From Rhizopus sp. PT2906 (Eukaryota > Mucoromycota > Mucoromycetes > Mucorales > Rhizopodaceae), in assembly GCA_025529335.1 (NCBI GenBank), contig JAMYHX010000708.1:1-15675 (forward strand): a DNA stretch of 15,675 nucleotides, in the 5' to 3' direction. A program made the position numbers and the translations under genes. The notes beneath the pieces are model-generated. The model was not told the origin of the DNA and ran no database searches. It worked only from the letters and a program-made list of their open reading frames with translations. The first letter of the stretch is position 1. Each line of letters opens with the position of its first letter. Of the stretch, positions 1 to 9,512 are shown one piece after another.

Positions 1-599
1 CATTTTAGCCCTTATTTTGTTGTTGTTGTTCCGTTGGTTTGGTAGAACGTTTCACAAGGGAACTGCCAAAAAATAATATGAATCTGTTTCCCGAAACTAT
101 AGGCTTACTATCCGAATTTAAAGACATAGCTCATCCCTCTTTCTCTATTAATCTTTGATGACGTCCTATACAAATTGTTACTTTCACATGCTACATCACT
201 TATGATTGTCATTTTCCCTTATCTTTACTCGAGATATGTTAACTACAAATACTATTGCGACCAAGATCATTTTTCTGATGCTTTTATTACAGAAACTATA
301 CCATGTTGAGCAAACTTTTGCGTCACTTCTTTAGCATACAGTCACAAGAACAACAATTAGTACTTTGCATGGTCCAGAAAACTGAATATTTCACAGCTGA
401 CGAAGCGTTTCTAAGCTTCAAGGCTAGCTTACTCTTCTTGATTTCTTGATTACCGTAGAACAATGTCTGCTTATGATTGACAATAAGACAAACGACCGTA
501 ATTAGTATGAATAAAGTGTGATTTATACATATAAGATTACATGTACACATTTTTAGTGATAAGTTATTTTAAATAGAATCTCTCCATGCACTTCATTGT
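1..599. other. No gene recognised
   Basis: I see no convincing coding exon here on either strand. The longest frame (minus, 323-550) has no family resemblance and no splice signals. A (GTT)4 run lies at 19-30. If the relic at 600-1260 is a TnpB/Fanzor-type gene, this is its 3' flank, the side where guide-RNA sequence lies in that family, but I see no definable RNA. Confidence 0.4.
19..30. repeat. (GTT)4 microsatellite
   Basis: Four perfect GTT units. The same trinucleotide recurs at 1052-1066 (five units read as TGT) and 1887-1895 (three units), so this first 2 kb has three independent short runs of one motif in one orientation. Confidence 0.8.
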
Positions 600-1260
600 T
601 GCAGCTCTAATGGATGACCGTGTTGATCGTTCGATCTGTGCCTTTTGAGCAAAACTGACTTAGACACATGAATTTGCTTCTTGATTAAATCCATATACTA
701 CCTATAATTGCACTGTAGTATGATCATGTAGTAAAATGTAATTATTCATTACATCCTTAAGTCTTTCAAACAGTGGCAACAAATAATAAGACATTCGAAA
801 CTCATTCACCCAAACCACAACATCTTTAGTCGCAATAACTCGTTATACTGTCTACGATGAGAGTAAAAAAAAATTCTTCTATCATGGTACAATGTAAAAA
901 CAAACGTTACCTTTACGGGGATAGACGCATTGCCTCTATATATTCCTCTGATATTGGCATTTCCGTAGGCAACAACGGTCAGTCTTTTATCCAGCAATGC
1001 TCAAAGCTGAAGATAATAAGCCGGAAGAGGAAACTGGGTATAATCTCTAGCTGTTGTTGTTGTTGTAACTTCAACTATTGTATATTTAGCCATTTTATCA
1101 AAATCAACAGCGCGAAATTCATGGCGTCACGTCGAATGATTGAAAATTCCTCGGTCACTCCCCTGAACGAATTCTATGGCAATATTGATGTTAATACGCT
1201 TTTTAATAAACTGCTTATACATGACTTTTCTTATACTTTTTATGGTTTGAAACACAGTTG
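600..1260 (-). pseudogene. Degraded TnpB/Fanzor-type RNA-guided nuclease, C-terminal part (relic A)
   Basis: Read on the minus strand. One frame runs from an ATG at 1222 to 911, broken by TGA stops at 1129-1127 and 1003-1001. Its end reads VVAYGNANIRGIYRGNASI then PVK, resembling the conserved stretch before the RuvC-II motif of TnpB/Fanzor proteins. A 59-nt GT-AG intron (910-852) follows, with the reading continuing in phase. About 16 codons later comes VVVWVNEFRMS (821-789), matching the family motif v-x-v-[DN]-E-F-R-T-S that carries the RuvC-II glutamate, with T changed to M. A one-base shift then gives a C-x-x-C pair (TGT TGC CAC TGT, 781-770), the first half of the expected zinc ribbon. 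There is also a TAA at 845-843. The RuvC-III motif is not clearly readable below 700. Family motifs are from general knowledge. With three stops and a frameshift it is surely inactive. I infer Fanzor rather than bacterial TnpB because of the intron and the fungal setting. Confidence 0.65.
1052..1066. repeat. (TGT)5 trinucleotide run inside relic A
   Basis: Read on the minus strand in the relic A frame it gives five ACA codons, a threonine run with no counterpart that I know of in this protein family. It may be repeat expansion after the gene decayed. Confidence 0.7.
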
Positions 1261-1617
1261 AAGCAACTTGCCTAGTTTACATTTCCTGACTCTATGTCAA
1301 GTATGTGTAGGTTTGATTCCTGCCTGTTGTCAGCCGTCCTTTCTTCTTCGTATTGCTGGTGGACCTACTTGTGATTTTGCTGGGCACTTAGCTGCATATT
1401 AGCATTGAGTGTAGTCAAGGTTTACTTACTGGACGTATTTTTGTATTTGACGATGGTTAGAAAGAGAAAGAATTGTTTTTTTTCTGGTTATATACCATTC
1501 TTTGCATTAAATTTAATCATGTTTGTGTCTGGGTATATTAAATAAAACAAGACATCATATTGACACAAAAGAAGAATGAAAGCCTTTGGTCTCAGGGTTA
1601 AAGCATGATAAAGTAAA
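1261..1617. other. No intact feature; possible eroded middle of relic A
   Basis: All frames are broken by frequent stops. If relic A extends into the minus-strand frames at 1618-2860, the RuvC-I aspartate region should fall here, but I cannot identify a D-P-G type motif. A tRNA-like T-arm at 1307-1323 was examined and rejected. Confidence 0.3.
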
Positions 1618-2379
1618 CTAAAAAGTAAAGTTGTTTTTCCAAACAACATCTCCGTAGTGGTCCTCAAAGCTTGTTGGCCCTATCAATGCCGGGATATGCT
1701 GTATAACAGCTACTGTTAGTAAAGCACACAACTGAATATTACAGAATAGAGATACCCTTTTCTCTTCAAAGCCATACTTCTCAGTATATACTTGTTGGGA
1801 AATTTTTAGGTCAGCGCTGAAGCATCTCTCGAGGACACCATGCATTGCATGAACACCGCTTAGGGGCACAAACACTATCAATAATTGTTGTTGTTAATAA
1901 CTTTTGATAATACTCAAATATGGCTTACGCATGTTATTGCTTAATCTAGGCATAACATGCCAAGTCTTGATCTTTAATTCAGGCTTGGATATTGCTTCTT
2001 TTAGTAGCTCTGCACTAAAGCATACAAGCTTCGTAGAGTTGTTTTTGGCATATGTATAATCAGAAATTGATTCAAAGGCATCATTGTTAAATACATCTTT
2101 AGATGCCTTTTTTATGATATACTTGTATTGTGATTCAAATCCTTTTAGTTCAATATTGGCATCCTTGTATTCTTTGTAGAGCTCTATGCTTTTAGCAGCT
2201 TTGGTTGTTAATAGATTACTGTAAGATGACACAGCATAAAAGGCAAGATATTGACTCACCAATGGTTCTAGGATTAAATGACTGGTTTGTACTTTTCCTA
2301 AGGCCTCGAAGGAACCCCAAAAGGACTCGAAATATGTACAAGTTCGCGTTTTGTGTAAGATGCAAAGAAATATCTTCAA
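1618..2379 (-). pseudogene. Unrecognised minus-strand open frames, possibly eroded exons of relic A
   Basis: Two minus-strand frames abut: 2379-1894 (161 codons, with the stretch KTWHVMPRLSNNMRKPYLSI near its end) and 1881-1618 (about 87 codons, starting near FVPLSGVHAMHGVL). The first is long for this AT-rich DNA. It contains lysine- and glutamate-rich, helix-like sequence around codons 55-100. I do not recognise a domain. The strand, the order and the distance to the relic A motifs fit the middle of an intron-bearing Fanzor1-type gene of about 2.3 kb. That is inference from position and from a loose likeness to the F-x-L-x-P stretch ahead of RuvC-I. The alternative is an unrelated lineage-specific gene. 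The first ORF residues may not be a true start. Confidence 0.3.
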
Positions 2380-2466
2380 AACAAAATAAGATTACATAAA
2401 TTGACTAGGTTATTTTAAATTACTTTGTATAATGGAGGAAGTATAGATGTTCGATATTGCTACATG

Positions 2467-2552
2467 TAAACGGTCCAAGACAGGCACGCTATATAAATAT
2501 TCTATTGAATACCGTTTAGTGTTAAAATGGTAAATGTTATAGTGCCTGCCTT
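2467..2552. repeat. Two interleaved inverted repeats
   Basis: Arm a, TAAACGGT (2467-2474), is perfectly complementary to ACCGTTTA (2511-2518). Arm b, AAGACAGGCAC (2477-2487), pairs 10 of 11 with GTGCCTGCCTT (2542-2552). The order a-b-a'-b' is that of an H-type pseudoknot, not a nested hairpin. It could equally be fragments of transposon ends or chance. Confidence 0.5.
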
Positions 2553-2584
2553 TTGTTTCAGATCTTCTTGTGGAATCAAATGCT

Positions 2585-2860
2585 TCAAAACAGCCATTGA
2601 TATTCTTGGAGAATTTCTACATGCATTTCATTAGTGATTAAGAATTTGATATAGTTTTGACTTACAATTCTTTCATTACGCTTGTCTTTATCGTCTGCTA
2701 CTTTTCGATACAAATGAATCCAAAACTTGGGCATCATAATCAACGGAAAGTTACTGCTAGAAAACCCATTTTCAATCCATTTGCTCACTATAGAAAGACC
2801 AAAGTTCATTGCATCTGCTCTCAAGATTGAAAACTCTTCTGATACTTGTCGAAGTATTTG
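2585..2860 (-). pseudogene. Unrecognised open frame, candidate 5' exon of relic A
   Basis: On the minus strand a frame is open from 2860 to the stop at 2587-2585. It includes ILRADAMNFGLSIVSKWIE, followed by hydrophobic and basic sequence and HVEILQEYQWLF at the end. An acceptor-like ATAG sits just upstream at 2861-2864. The sequence looks protein-like (regular amphipathic pattern, two tryptophans) but matches no family I can name with confidence. The general pattern of an N-terminal helical segment with a residue pattern like I-x-R-A-x-x-x-N is one I associate with Fanzor1 N-termini, so this may be the start of relic A. That link is weak inference. Confidence 0.28.
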
Positions 2861-2989
2861 CTATGCATACAAGTATAGTTATTTAATACTATCCATAACA
2901 GTAAGGTGCTTATGATTTTAGGTTTTATCCTTATACGATATTCTTTATAGTCATTTTTAATAAAGAAGATAGTTTGCATCTTTTCGAAA

Positions 2990-3629
2990 TATGATTATCT
3001 GAAGGATTCAGAACAATGTCTTTTATGGTTTTCTGTTTTTTAGGTAATGGAAGAGAGTTTGTAGAGGATAAAGCACTTTTATCTATGTTATTAGTAATTC
3101 ATGTAAGATGTAGTACCTATGAATACTTTACGAGGCATGTTGATTTTACGAATGAAAGAAAAAAAAAAGAAAGAGATGACAACAATCTTGCTTTGTCGAA
3201 TGCTTTGGACAACTTTTTTGACAACATAATTGTTATTTATCAGAAGATCGATTAACTTTAATATATTTTCTTACCAAGCTTGCAGTGATGTATGTTTAAA
3301 GCAGAACAAGTATGAATTAGAGATATATTGACAGAATTGGTATCCTAATGATGTTCTTATATTAGATAAAGAGGATTATATATACTGAACCTTCAGATGG
3401 CTTATTAACAAAAAAGTGATTGTGGAAAATTATACATCAAGAGTTGAATGAAGCTAGAGCAAGACCACGAGCTGGATATCTTTGGAAAACCTTGTATGAT
3501 TGCCAACCCACATGGAACAAGCGACTATATTGACTTTGCAGTAAAGGAGCAAGAAAATCAGATGATACCAGCTAGTCATTACCAAAGTAAAGACGACGAT
3601 GTAGGAAAGCAGCAGAGCTGTATACTAGA
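2990..3629 (+). other. Two short unrecognised frames upstream of the MULE relic
   Basis: Plus-strand frames at 3016-3255 (79 codons) and 3448-3687 (79 codons) both begin with ATG and are mostly charged. Neither has a motif I recognise, and no splice pair joins them well. Their strand and place fit decayed N-terminal parts of the transposase that becomes readable at 3630, but nothing in them proves it. Confidence 0.25.
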
Positions 3630-4552
3630 AAGATTGACCGATTCATTCAAAAACCCAGTATATACCCAGCATTTATGTTTTATTTAAAAACTATTATTTA
3701 GAGCATGAACGCGTCATTAAGTGGGCCAGAGCCTACCAAATACAGACTTTCACCAATATGGAAACGAACAACTATATCGAGGGTTGGCACAACCAATTGA
3801 TGACAAACTATTTACAAAGAAAGAGAAATAGAAGACTGGATTTCTTTATCTTGGTTGATGATGTTCATACAGGTTTTATGCACAATACCGCAAGGATGGC
3901 CGCTGATATCAGACGTATGGGCTCAAAGACTAGAGAGGCAAGAAAGAGAATGATTGCAGCAGAAGAGATCAATGAGTTGCCACTAGAGGGTGTATTGATG
4001 AAGAAGTCTGTTATATTGTCAAGTCTTTCACGACGCAAGTTATATACGATATATCAACTGAGCAAGGAATGATGACTGCATGCAATTGTATAGACTTTCA
4101 ACGAAATAGGCCATGCTTGTAAGCATATGTATTTGATTTATCGCTTCGATAAAAGCTGTGTGGTTTACAGCCAAGATAGATTGTCACGACAATAACAAGA
4201 GAAATGCTACAGTGTACTTACATTACCTAGAAATTGACTCTAGCTTGAAGGCCCATACGATGGGTGAGGCAGCACTTATCCAGAATACTGTAGAGAATGA
4301 TCATATCGAAGCAGCTACTGATAGCTCTGATGTTCTTCAATCAGAAACACCACCTGAAGCTGGAGATAGAACAAATGAGTTGTCGACAAGTATCACAAGT
4401 GTACGCAGACAAGTATTAGAAAGTCGTATACATTTAACTTTTGAAAATAACAGCAGGCTATTACAAATATAAATGAACTGAGACAGTCGTTGTCAGCGAA
4501 TGAAGAGATGTAGCTTCTATCCAATATTAATATACAAACACAAAGAAGATAA
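3630..4552 (+). pseudogene. Mutator-like (MULE) transposase relic with SWIM zinc finger
   Basis: The 3' part of a DNA transposase, read across frames. From 3633: IDRFIQKPSIYPAFMFYLK; a slip in an A-run; then YYLEHERVIKWARAYQ leading into METNNYIEGWHNQL (ATG 3758), the T-N-N-x-x-E-x-W-H-N-Q block typical of MULE transposases, and YLQRKRNRRLD. A few residues seem lost after RRLD. Near 3999 the frame shifts to YIVKSFTTQVIYDI and on to the SWIM finger. Its first cysteines are at 4081 and 4087 (C-x-C). After another one-base shift come the cysteine at 4118 and the histidine at 4124 (C-x-H), followed by MYLIYRFDKS. An acidic/helical tail continues in the 4158-4472 frame and, after one more shift, ends at TAA 4550-4552. 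At least four frameshifts make it non-functional. The family motifs are established knowledge; the catalytic DDE N-terminal half is not visible. It ends only 157 bp before the ESS2 start. Confidence 0.8.
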
Positions 4553-4709
4553 AGCATAAAATAAAAAAGAATTCTTCTTGTTTCTTAGCCATACAAGTCA
4601 ACCACTCCAAACTTTAAAGTTCAGAAAGGGGGACAAAATAAGTAAACCAGTTTTTTTCTGGACGTCACCATTATTTTTTTTTTTTCTTTCTTGTTTATGC
4701 ATCGCACTG

Positions 4710-6080
4710 ATGAGCACCAATACACCTGTTGTTTTAGATGAAGATACTTATACTGAAGCTATCAGCTTCATTATCGAAAGAGACTTCTTTCCAAACTTGG
4801 TTAAAATGAAGGCTCAGCAAAACTATTTCCAAGCTCAACAATCAGGAACTTTATTTGATCTTCAAAAAGCAAGTAAAGCACTAAGAGATGCCCAGCAACC
4901 TAAGAAAGGTAGAAGGATACAATAACGAATATATTCCAATCTAATTATCCCTTATCTATAGCCGAGAAAAAGAATCAGTCAATAAACTATTACTTTGAAC
5001 AAGAATCTGAATTAGAGAAAAGAGTCAACTTGGATCTGTCACTTGATCAATTTCAAACTTTGTATACAAGGTTGGTATAAGACACATGTCTCATTGAAGC
5101 TAATTTAATTATGATGATAGTGAAGATAATGCTTCCTTTGCTGAAATACTCGAAAAGGCCAATCAAAAAGCAAAAGAGAAGAATAAATGGTTCTTTGATA
5201 AAGAATCAAATCAACTAAGAATCACCAACGGCACACAATCTGTTCAACTCATCGAAGGACCTACTGGATGGAAATATAAAGCCAGAAATGCACTAATGTA
5301 TTACCCCGAGGGCAAGAGCGAGTCATGGATCAAGGAGGGCGATGCACGAGGACAGCCCAAGGCGATTGATTACAAAAATACAGACATCACTATACCACTC
5401 ACTACACAAGAAGTAATTATAATAATAATGCTATTTGACTTTAGTTAACTTGTTTTGTTTAAAGGATAAACCGTCGTCTGATATCGCTACTCAACAAGGC
5501 AAAGTGACGCCTTGGACACAGCTCAATCAAGTTGATCAGCACGCAACAAGCGATGCTTCACCTGCCTTGCGAGGCTACCAACTCGTCGCATCTACGCCAG
5601 CCCTTAGTCCTTCTCGCGTGGGCACTCCTCAAATGACTTGGGGCTCAATTGAAGGCACACCCATGCTTGTAGACGGTTCAGCTACTCCAGGACCCAAGTT
5701 CTCCTTACCAGAGATCTCAAGAAGAGAGCAATTAGGCATGAAACTGTCTGAAAAGGCATCTAGAGCCTATCGTAAAAAGACAAGCGAAAGGGTGTCCAAA
5801 GGAACACCGAGATCAGGGTAAGCCTATTGCCTGACTCGCTTTGTTGATATTAATTTTATTTAGGGCTGGATTGATGTCTCCTGCAGCACAACATTTACTT
5901 CGTAAAAGTCAAAATTCACCCCATTTACAACGAACTGCTTTTGGAGATGCTCTAAGGAGCGCCTATGGATCAAGTCCTCTCCGTACAGGCTCAACTGTTA
6001 GACGACCAGGAGGAACACCGACTCCGGTGCCTCTGTTCCGTGCAGGCGCTACTCCTTTAGCAAAAAATGTCAAGAAATAA
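4710..6080 (+). CDS. ESS2: ESS2/DGCR14 (bis1-like) spliceosome-associated nuclear protein
   Basis: Five exons: 4710-4908, 4962-5070, 5121-5412, 5465-5817, 5864-6080, giving 389 residues, close to the size I recall for fission yeast bis1. Introns are 46-53 nt, all GT-AG and phase-consistent. Motifs: VVLDEDTYTEAISFIIERDF near the N-terminus (residues 7-26), followed by FPNL; YTSEDNASFAEIL (about 101-113), whose serine codon is split by intron 2; WKYKARNALMYYPEG in the middle; and a basic, proline/threonine-rich C-terminal half with repeated S/G-TP sites, ending PLAKNVKK. ESS2 proteins are nuclear, associate with the spliceosome C complex and are linked to splicing fidelity and differentiation. 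ATG 4710 is the first in-frame methionine; the upstream open frame contains no ATG. The C-terminal TP sites could be phosphorylated (inference). Convergent with SEC63, with no functional link apparent. Confidence 0.95.
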
Positions 6081-6120
6081 ACCATCATTTGTATATGAAG
6101 TATTCATGAATGTACATAAA

Positions 6121-6126
6121 AATAAA
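6121..6126 (+). promoter_or_regulatory. Poly(A) signal for ESS2
   Basis: AATAAA lies 41 nt after the ESS2 stop codon, in the 131-bp space shared with SEC63. Another AATAAA overlaps the stop codon itself (6076-6081). Confidence 0.5.
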
Positions 6127-6186
6127 ATCCCATTTTTAATATAAATATTCTTATGGTGTATACAAATGAAAAGAAACGTATATATT

Positions 6187-6192
6187 TTTATT
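6187..6192 (-). promoter_or_regulatory. Poly(A) signal for SEC63
   Basis: Read on the minus strand as AATAAA, about 20 nt past the SEC63 stop. The two opposing signals are 60 bp apart, so the two 3' UTRs probably overlap. Confidence 0.45.
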
Positions 6193-6211
6193 GAAACAGT
6201 AGTATTTAAAT

Positions 6212-8468
6212 TTAATCGTCTTCATCAGATTCAGTAACATAATTATTATCATCTTCTTCGGAAGAAGAATCAGAGTCAGAATCATCATTCTGGGGCTTCT
6301 TGGTGGATCCACCAGCTAGAGCAGAAGCAAATCCTTGTTCTCTCATCAGCTTCATTTGTCCAGCAATAGAATCTTCTTCAGGCTCAGAGATACTGTCATC
6401 TACTTCTTCTTCTGGAGGAAGATCAGATGGATCATGGACTTTCAGTGTAATGTCTCGTACAATATCTGTGCCAACATAGGTATCTGATTTTATAAAGAAC
6501 GAGAATGTGTACACACCAGGCTTGGGTGGGCCAGGGAATGGAATCTTGATTGTTTCTTCATCAACAATATCTGTCACCTTCTTGTGAGGTACAAGGATAC
6601 GATTCACTTTAGGATCGCCCAAGAAAATCCACCAGCATGGCTTCTTTTCACCAGCATAGTAAGGAGTGTGCGCAAAGGGTAAAGTTTTTTTGTTCTTCTT
6701 TTTATCTTCCAACAATTCTTCTTCTTCTTCGTCCTCATCGTCATGTTCTTGCTTTTCTTTTGTTTCGGTATCAACATCAACGACTTGGCCATTTCTTAAC
6801 TTCAAAATAAATGTAATAATTGCGCCTGTTGTAACAATTTTGTCTCCAATCACTCTAAACACAGCCTTTTCAACGCTTAATTTAGGAATACGTTGAGCGA
6901 CTTCAACAGCATCCAAATATTCAGAATCAGATAATGTCTTTAGCATATTCTTGCGTTCATCGTTAGACATGTCACAGAATTGCTGAACTGTTTGAATCTT
7001 TGTCTTTCTACCACGATTATAGCGACGTACGAGAGTCGTAGTGACATGAGGAAGTTGTTTGATGCTAGGTTCTCCTGGGAAAGTAGCTTGCATTAAATGC
7101 TGTTGTAATTCCATCAGACGACATGTAACATTGAGCCATTGTTTGACAGTAGCAATTTGCATAAGACCTTGAATTAAATGAATAGCCTTATCCACAACAA
7201 AGCTTTGATCCTTAATCAACTGCTTGTTTACTCCTTTCTTTTCAAGATCAACACGAAGCAAATAAGCGTAGATGAGCGCACGAGCTTTGCGACGATAGGC
7301 AGGTACTGAATCATTAAGACGATCAAACTTTTCACCCAGCTTCTTTTCCATTTCATCTGCAATAGCACCGTTGATAATGTTGAGCATTCTGTCTTCATTA
7401 GGACGAACATCAACAGCTTCTTTATATTCAATGGCACCAGATAGAGTGTAAATGATTTCTTTAAAGCCATCTTCTTCCTTTAGGCCCTTGACAAAGACTC
7501 CCATTGTCTTGTTCAAGATTTTATCCTTTGTAAGACGACGTGATCTATACCACCAGCGAGCCTATGATATCATTTAGTTCTACTTTTCCTCCTACCAGAT
7601 CTATAAAATACTTACAATGAAATAAGGCAAACCAAGACCAAATGTGAGTGCATAAAAGCCCAAAACGTACATACCATTGCCCTCAACCAGCTTTTTGGGT
7701 AAAGCGACACCCATAGTGAATGATTGTTTACCATCTGGATGACCGAATTCAGCATAGTTTCTACGAGCCTCTTCGTTTGTCAATCTAAGCATAACAATTA
7801 GATAACTCGTTTATGAAATAAAGATAAAGCTTTTACACTTTGTAAGCCTTGGTAATATCAATGAATCGTTCTTCATTCTCTTTTTCTTTGCCTGGCTTGG
7901 CTTTATCAGGATGATATACAAGCGATAGCTTTTTGTAAGCCTTTTTAATTTCAGCTTCAGTAGCACTCTATACATATAAAAATGAGCTTCATTCTTTTCC
8001 CTTTCTTCTTGTATTATTTACCTCTTTGAGACCCATAACTTCATAAGGATCCCAAGTAACTGATTTCACTTCAGCATTAGCAACTTGCATGGCCAAAAGT
8101 ACGACTCCAACCCAACCGATGACTAAGAAAAGAAATCTATATAATGTAAAAAGTGAGCCAAGTGACATCATCAATATGAATCAACATACTTGGGACTCGT
8201 CAATAGCTTTTTGATTGAACTAGACTTGACATTATTTGCCCTCTTTCTTCCTTTTTCACATATTTGACAGTGACAGACATCTTTATGTTTGGTGGCTAAA
8301 AGAATAAGATGAGTATCAATAGCTAAAGTGATAAAAGAGAATCTTACATGCTGATTTATATAAAGCATGTAACGATTGTATCGTAGTAGGTACAAGGCAG
8401 AGTGATAACACTGCTATGAGGAAGTAGTAAAAGTTAAAACCCTCTTCGTCATACGCGTACTGAGCCAT
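6212..8468 (-). CDS. SEC63: Sec63, ER translocon J-domain protein
   Basis: Six exons on the minus strand: 8468-8348, 8295-8190, 8136-8022, 7967-7837, 7784-7616, 7561-6212, giving 663 residues, matching my recollection of yeast Sec63. Introns are 52-54 nt. Order: MAQYAYDEEGFNFYYF start; first membrane segment about 14-34; a cysteine cluster C48-x-C50-x-x-C53; second membrane segment about 77-96; luminal J domain from about 105 with the HPD triad at 133-135 (YHPDKA) and the GHPDG end at 172-176; third membrane segment about 195-214; a cytosolic Brl/Sec63 domain; and an acidic tail rich in D, E and S ending ESDEDD. An acidic loop (EEEEELLED) interrupts the Brl domain. In the family, Sec63 recruits BiP/Kar2 to the Sec61 channel through the HPD loop, and the acidic tail binds Sec62. 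All key residues are intact. The donor of intron 4 (GTAAAA, 7836) was chosen because it keeps AYKVLTNEEARRNY in frame. Confidence 0.96.
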
Positions 8469-8592
8469 GATGGAGAGAGAATGTGAGAGCGGACAGAAAA
8501 GAAAAAGGGCTACTAAAGAGCGTAAATATATAAAAGGAGTGAAGGCATTCTGCCTGTCAATTTATGATTGGCCAAAATTTTAATGCGGACCG

Positions 8593-8599
8593 CACGTCA
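8593..8599 (-). promoter_or_regulatory. UPRE/CRE-like site upstream of SEC63
   Basis: Minus-strand TGACGTG, about 125 bp upstream of the SEC63 start. It equals the core of bZIP sites bound by XBP1/ATF6 in animals and resembles Hac1 sites (GACGTG) in yeast. SEC63 is an ER gene for which unfolded-protein-response control would make sense. A single 7-mer is weak evidence. Confidence 0.3.
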
Positions 8600-9492
8600 C
8601 CTAATTAATAGCCGTGAACGTACATTCATAACACAGCGAGGATCATTTCTTCAACATTAAAGTGCCCCCAGAATATCCTTAGGACATTTCTAATTCCTGT
8701 TGTTCATCTTTTATAAACTTTGAATTGTTCAACCAGCGTAAAATAAAAAGGAAGACATATGACCCTCAATATGCTTTCTGAACAGGAGCAAAAATCAGAT
8801 CGCTTTGACGTTCTTTATGTTATTTTGCCTTGTATCAAGTGGCAGGATTGTATTCCAACTTTGTGAAATGAAGATTGTACATGGTTGAGCCATCATTGTC
8901 AACCTTTTTTTTTTATCGAAAGAAAGAAAATGATTGATATGTTATTGAGCTTAGTTGTCCAACAAAATATATACGAGAGCAATTGGTTTGAGATAATTTA
9001 TTAAGAAAAAGCCACATGAAGAACAGAGCATAGAGTTGACAATTCCTTATATTTCTCGAGTATAAAAGGTTAAATATACAATCATACAATTCTTATTCAA
9101 AATAGTCGAGTGTATTCAAAACGCACTCATCCGATTACAAATCATTGATTCGTTCGAGATTCATCGATTTTTGCCAAAGTTTTTTTTTTTTTCATTTAGT
9201 TTCCTTTAAATTATAATTGATATCGAACGGCTTTGGTCAATGTTACTCAGAGCAATAAGCTCATAACAAAGGTTTTACTACCGTCTGCTTTCCTTCTCGA
9301 AGCATTCCTTTATAGAATGTTGTAGAGAACAACATCCTTATGTTAGCAGAACAGCTTCTTTTAAATTGCGTGAGAATAAGAAAATCATGAGTTCCCAAAG
9401 TTTTTTGCCTTTTTATACTTTTGAATCAGATGACTGTTAATACTTGGTTATTATTACTCAGATCAAAGCCGCATTTTTAGATGAACCATAGA

Positions 9493-9512
9493 TCTCTCTC
9501 TCTCTCTCTCTC
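9493..9512. repeat. (TC)10 dinucleotide microsatellite
   Basis: Ten perfect TC units followed by an imperfect TGTCTCTG extension. It lies in the gene-free gap and is probably length-variable between strains. Confidence 0.9.

Noticed and set aside
857..1261. 134-codon plus-strand frame
   Set aside because: It lies antisense to the relic A motifs and its CCCCC stretch comes from the trinucleotide run; no family resemblance.
1307..1323. tRNA-like T-arm (GTAGG-TTTGATT-CCTGC) with an A-box-like TTGCCTAGT about 40 nt upstream
   Set aside because: No acceptor stem pairs with the following CTGTTGT, the anticodon arm does not form with a 7-nt loop, and the T-loop deviates from TTCRANN. I judge it chance or a remote tRNA-derived fragment.
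2239..2379. Possible GTGAGT...TTACAG intron within the 1894-2379 minus frame
   Set aside because: At 41 nt its removal would put a TAA immediately in frame, whereas the unspliced frame stays open.
6666..6896. Serine-rich 76-codon plus-strand frame
   Set aside because: Antisense shadow of the acidic loop of SEC63, where the Glu/Asp codons give serines and phenylalanines on the other strand.
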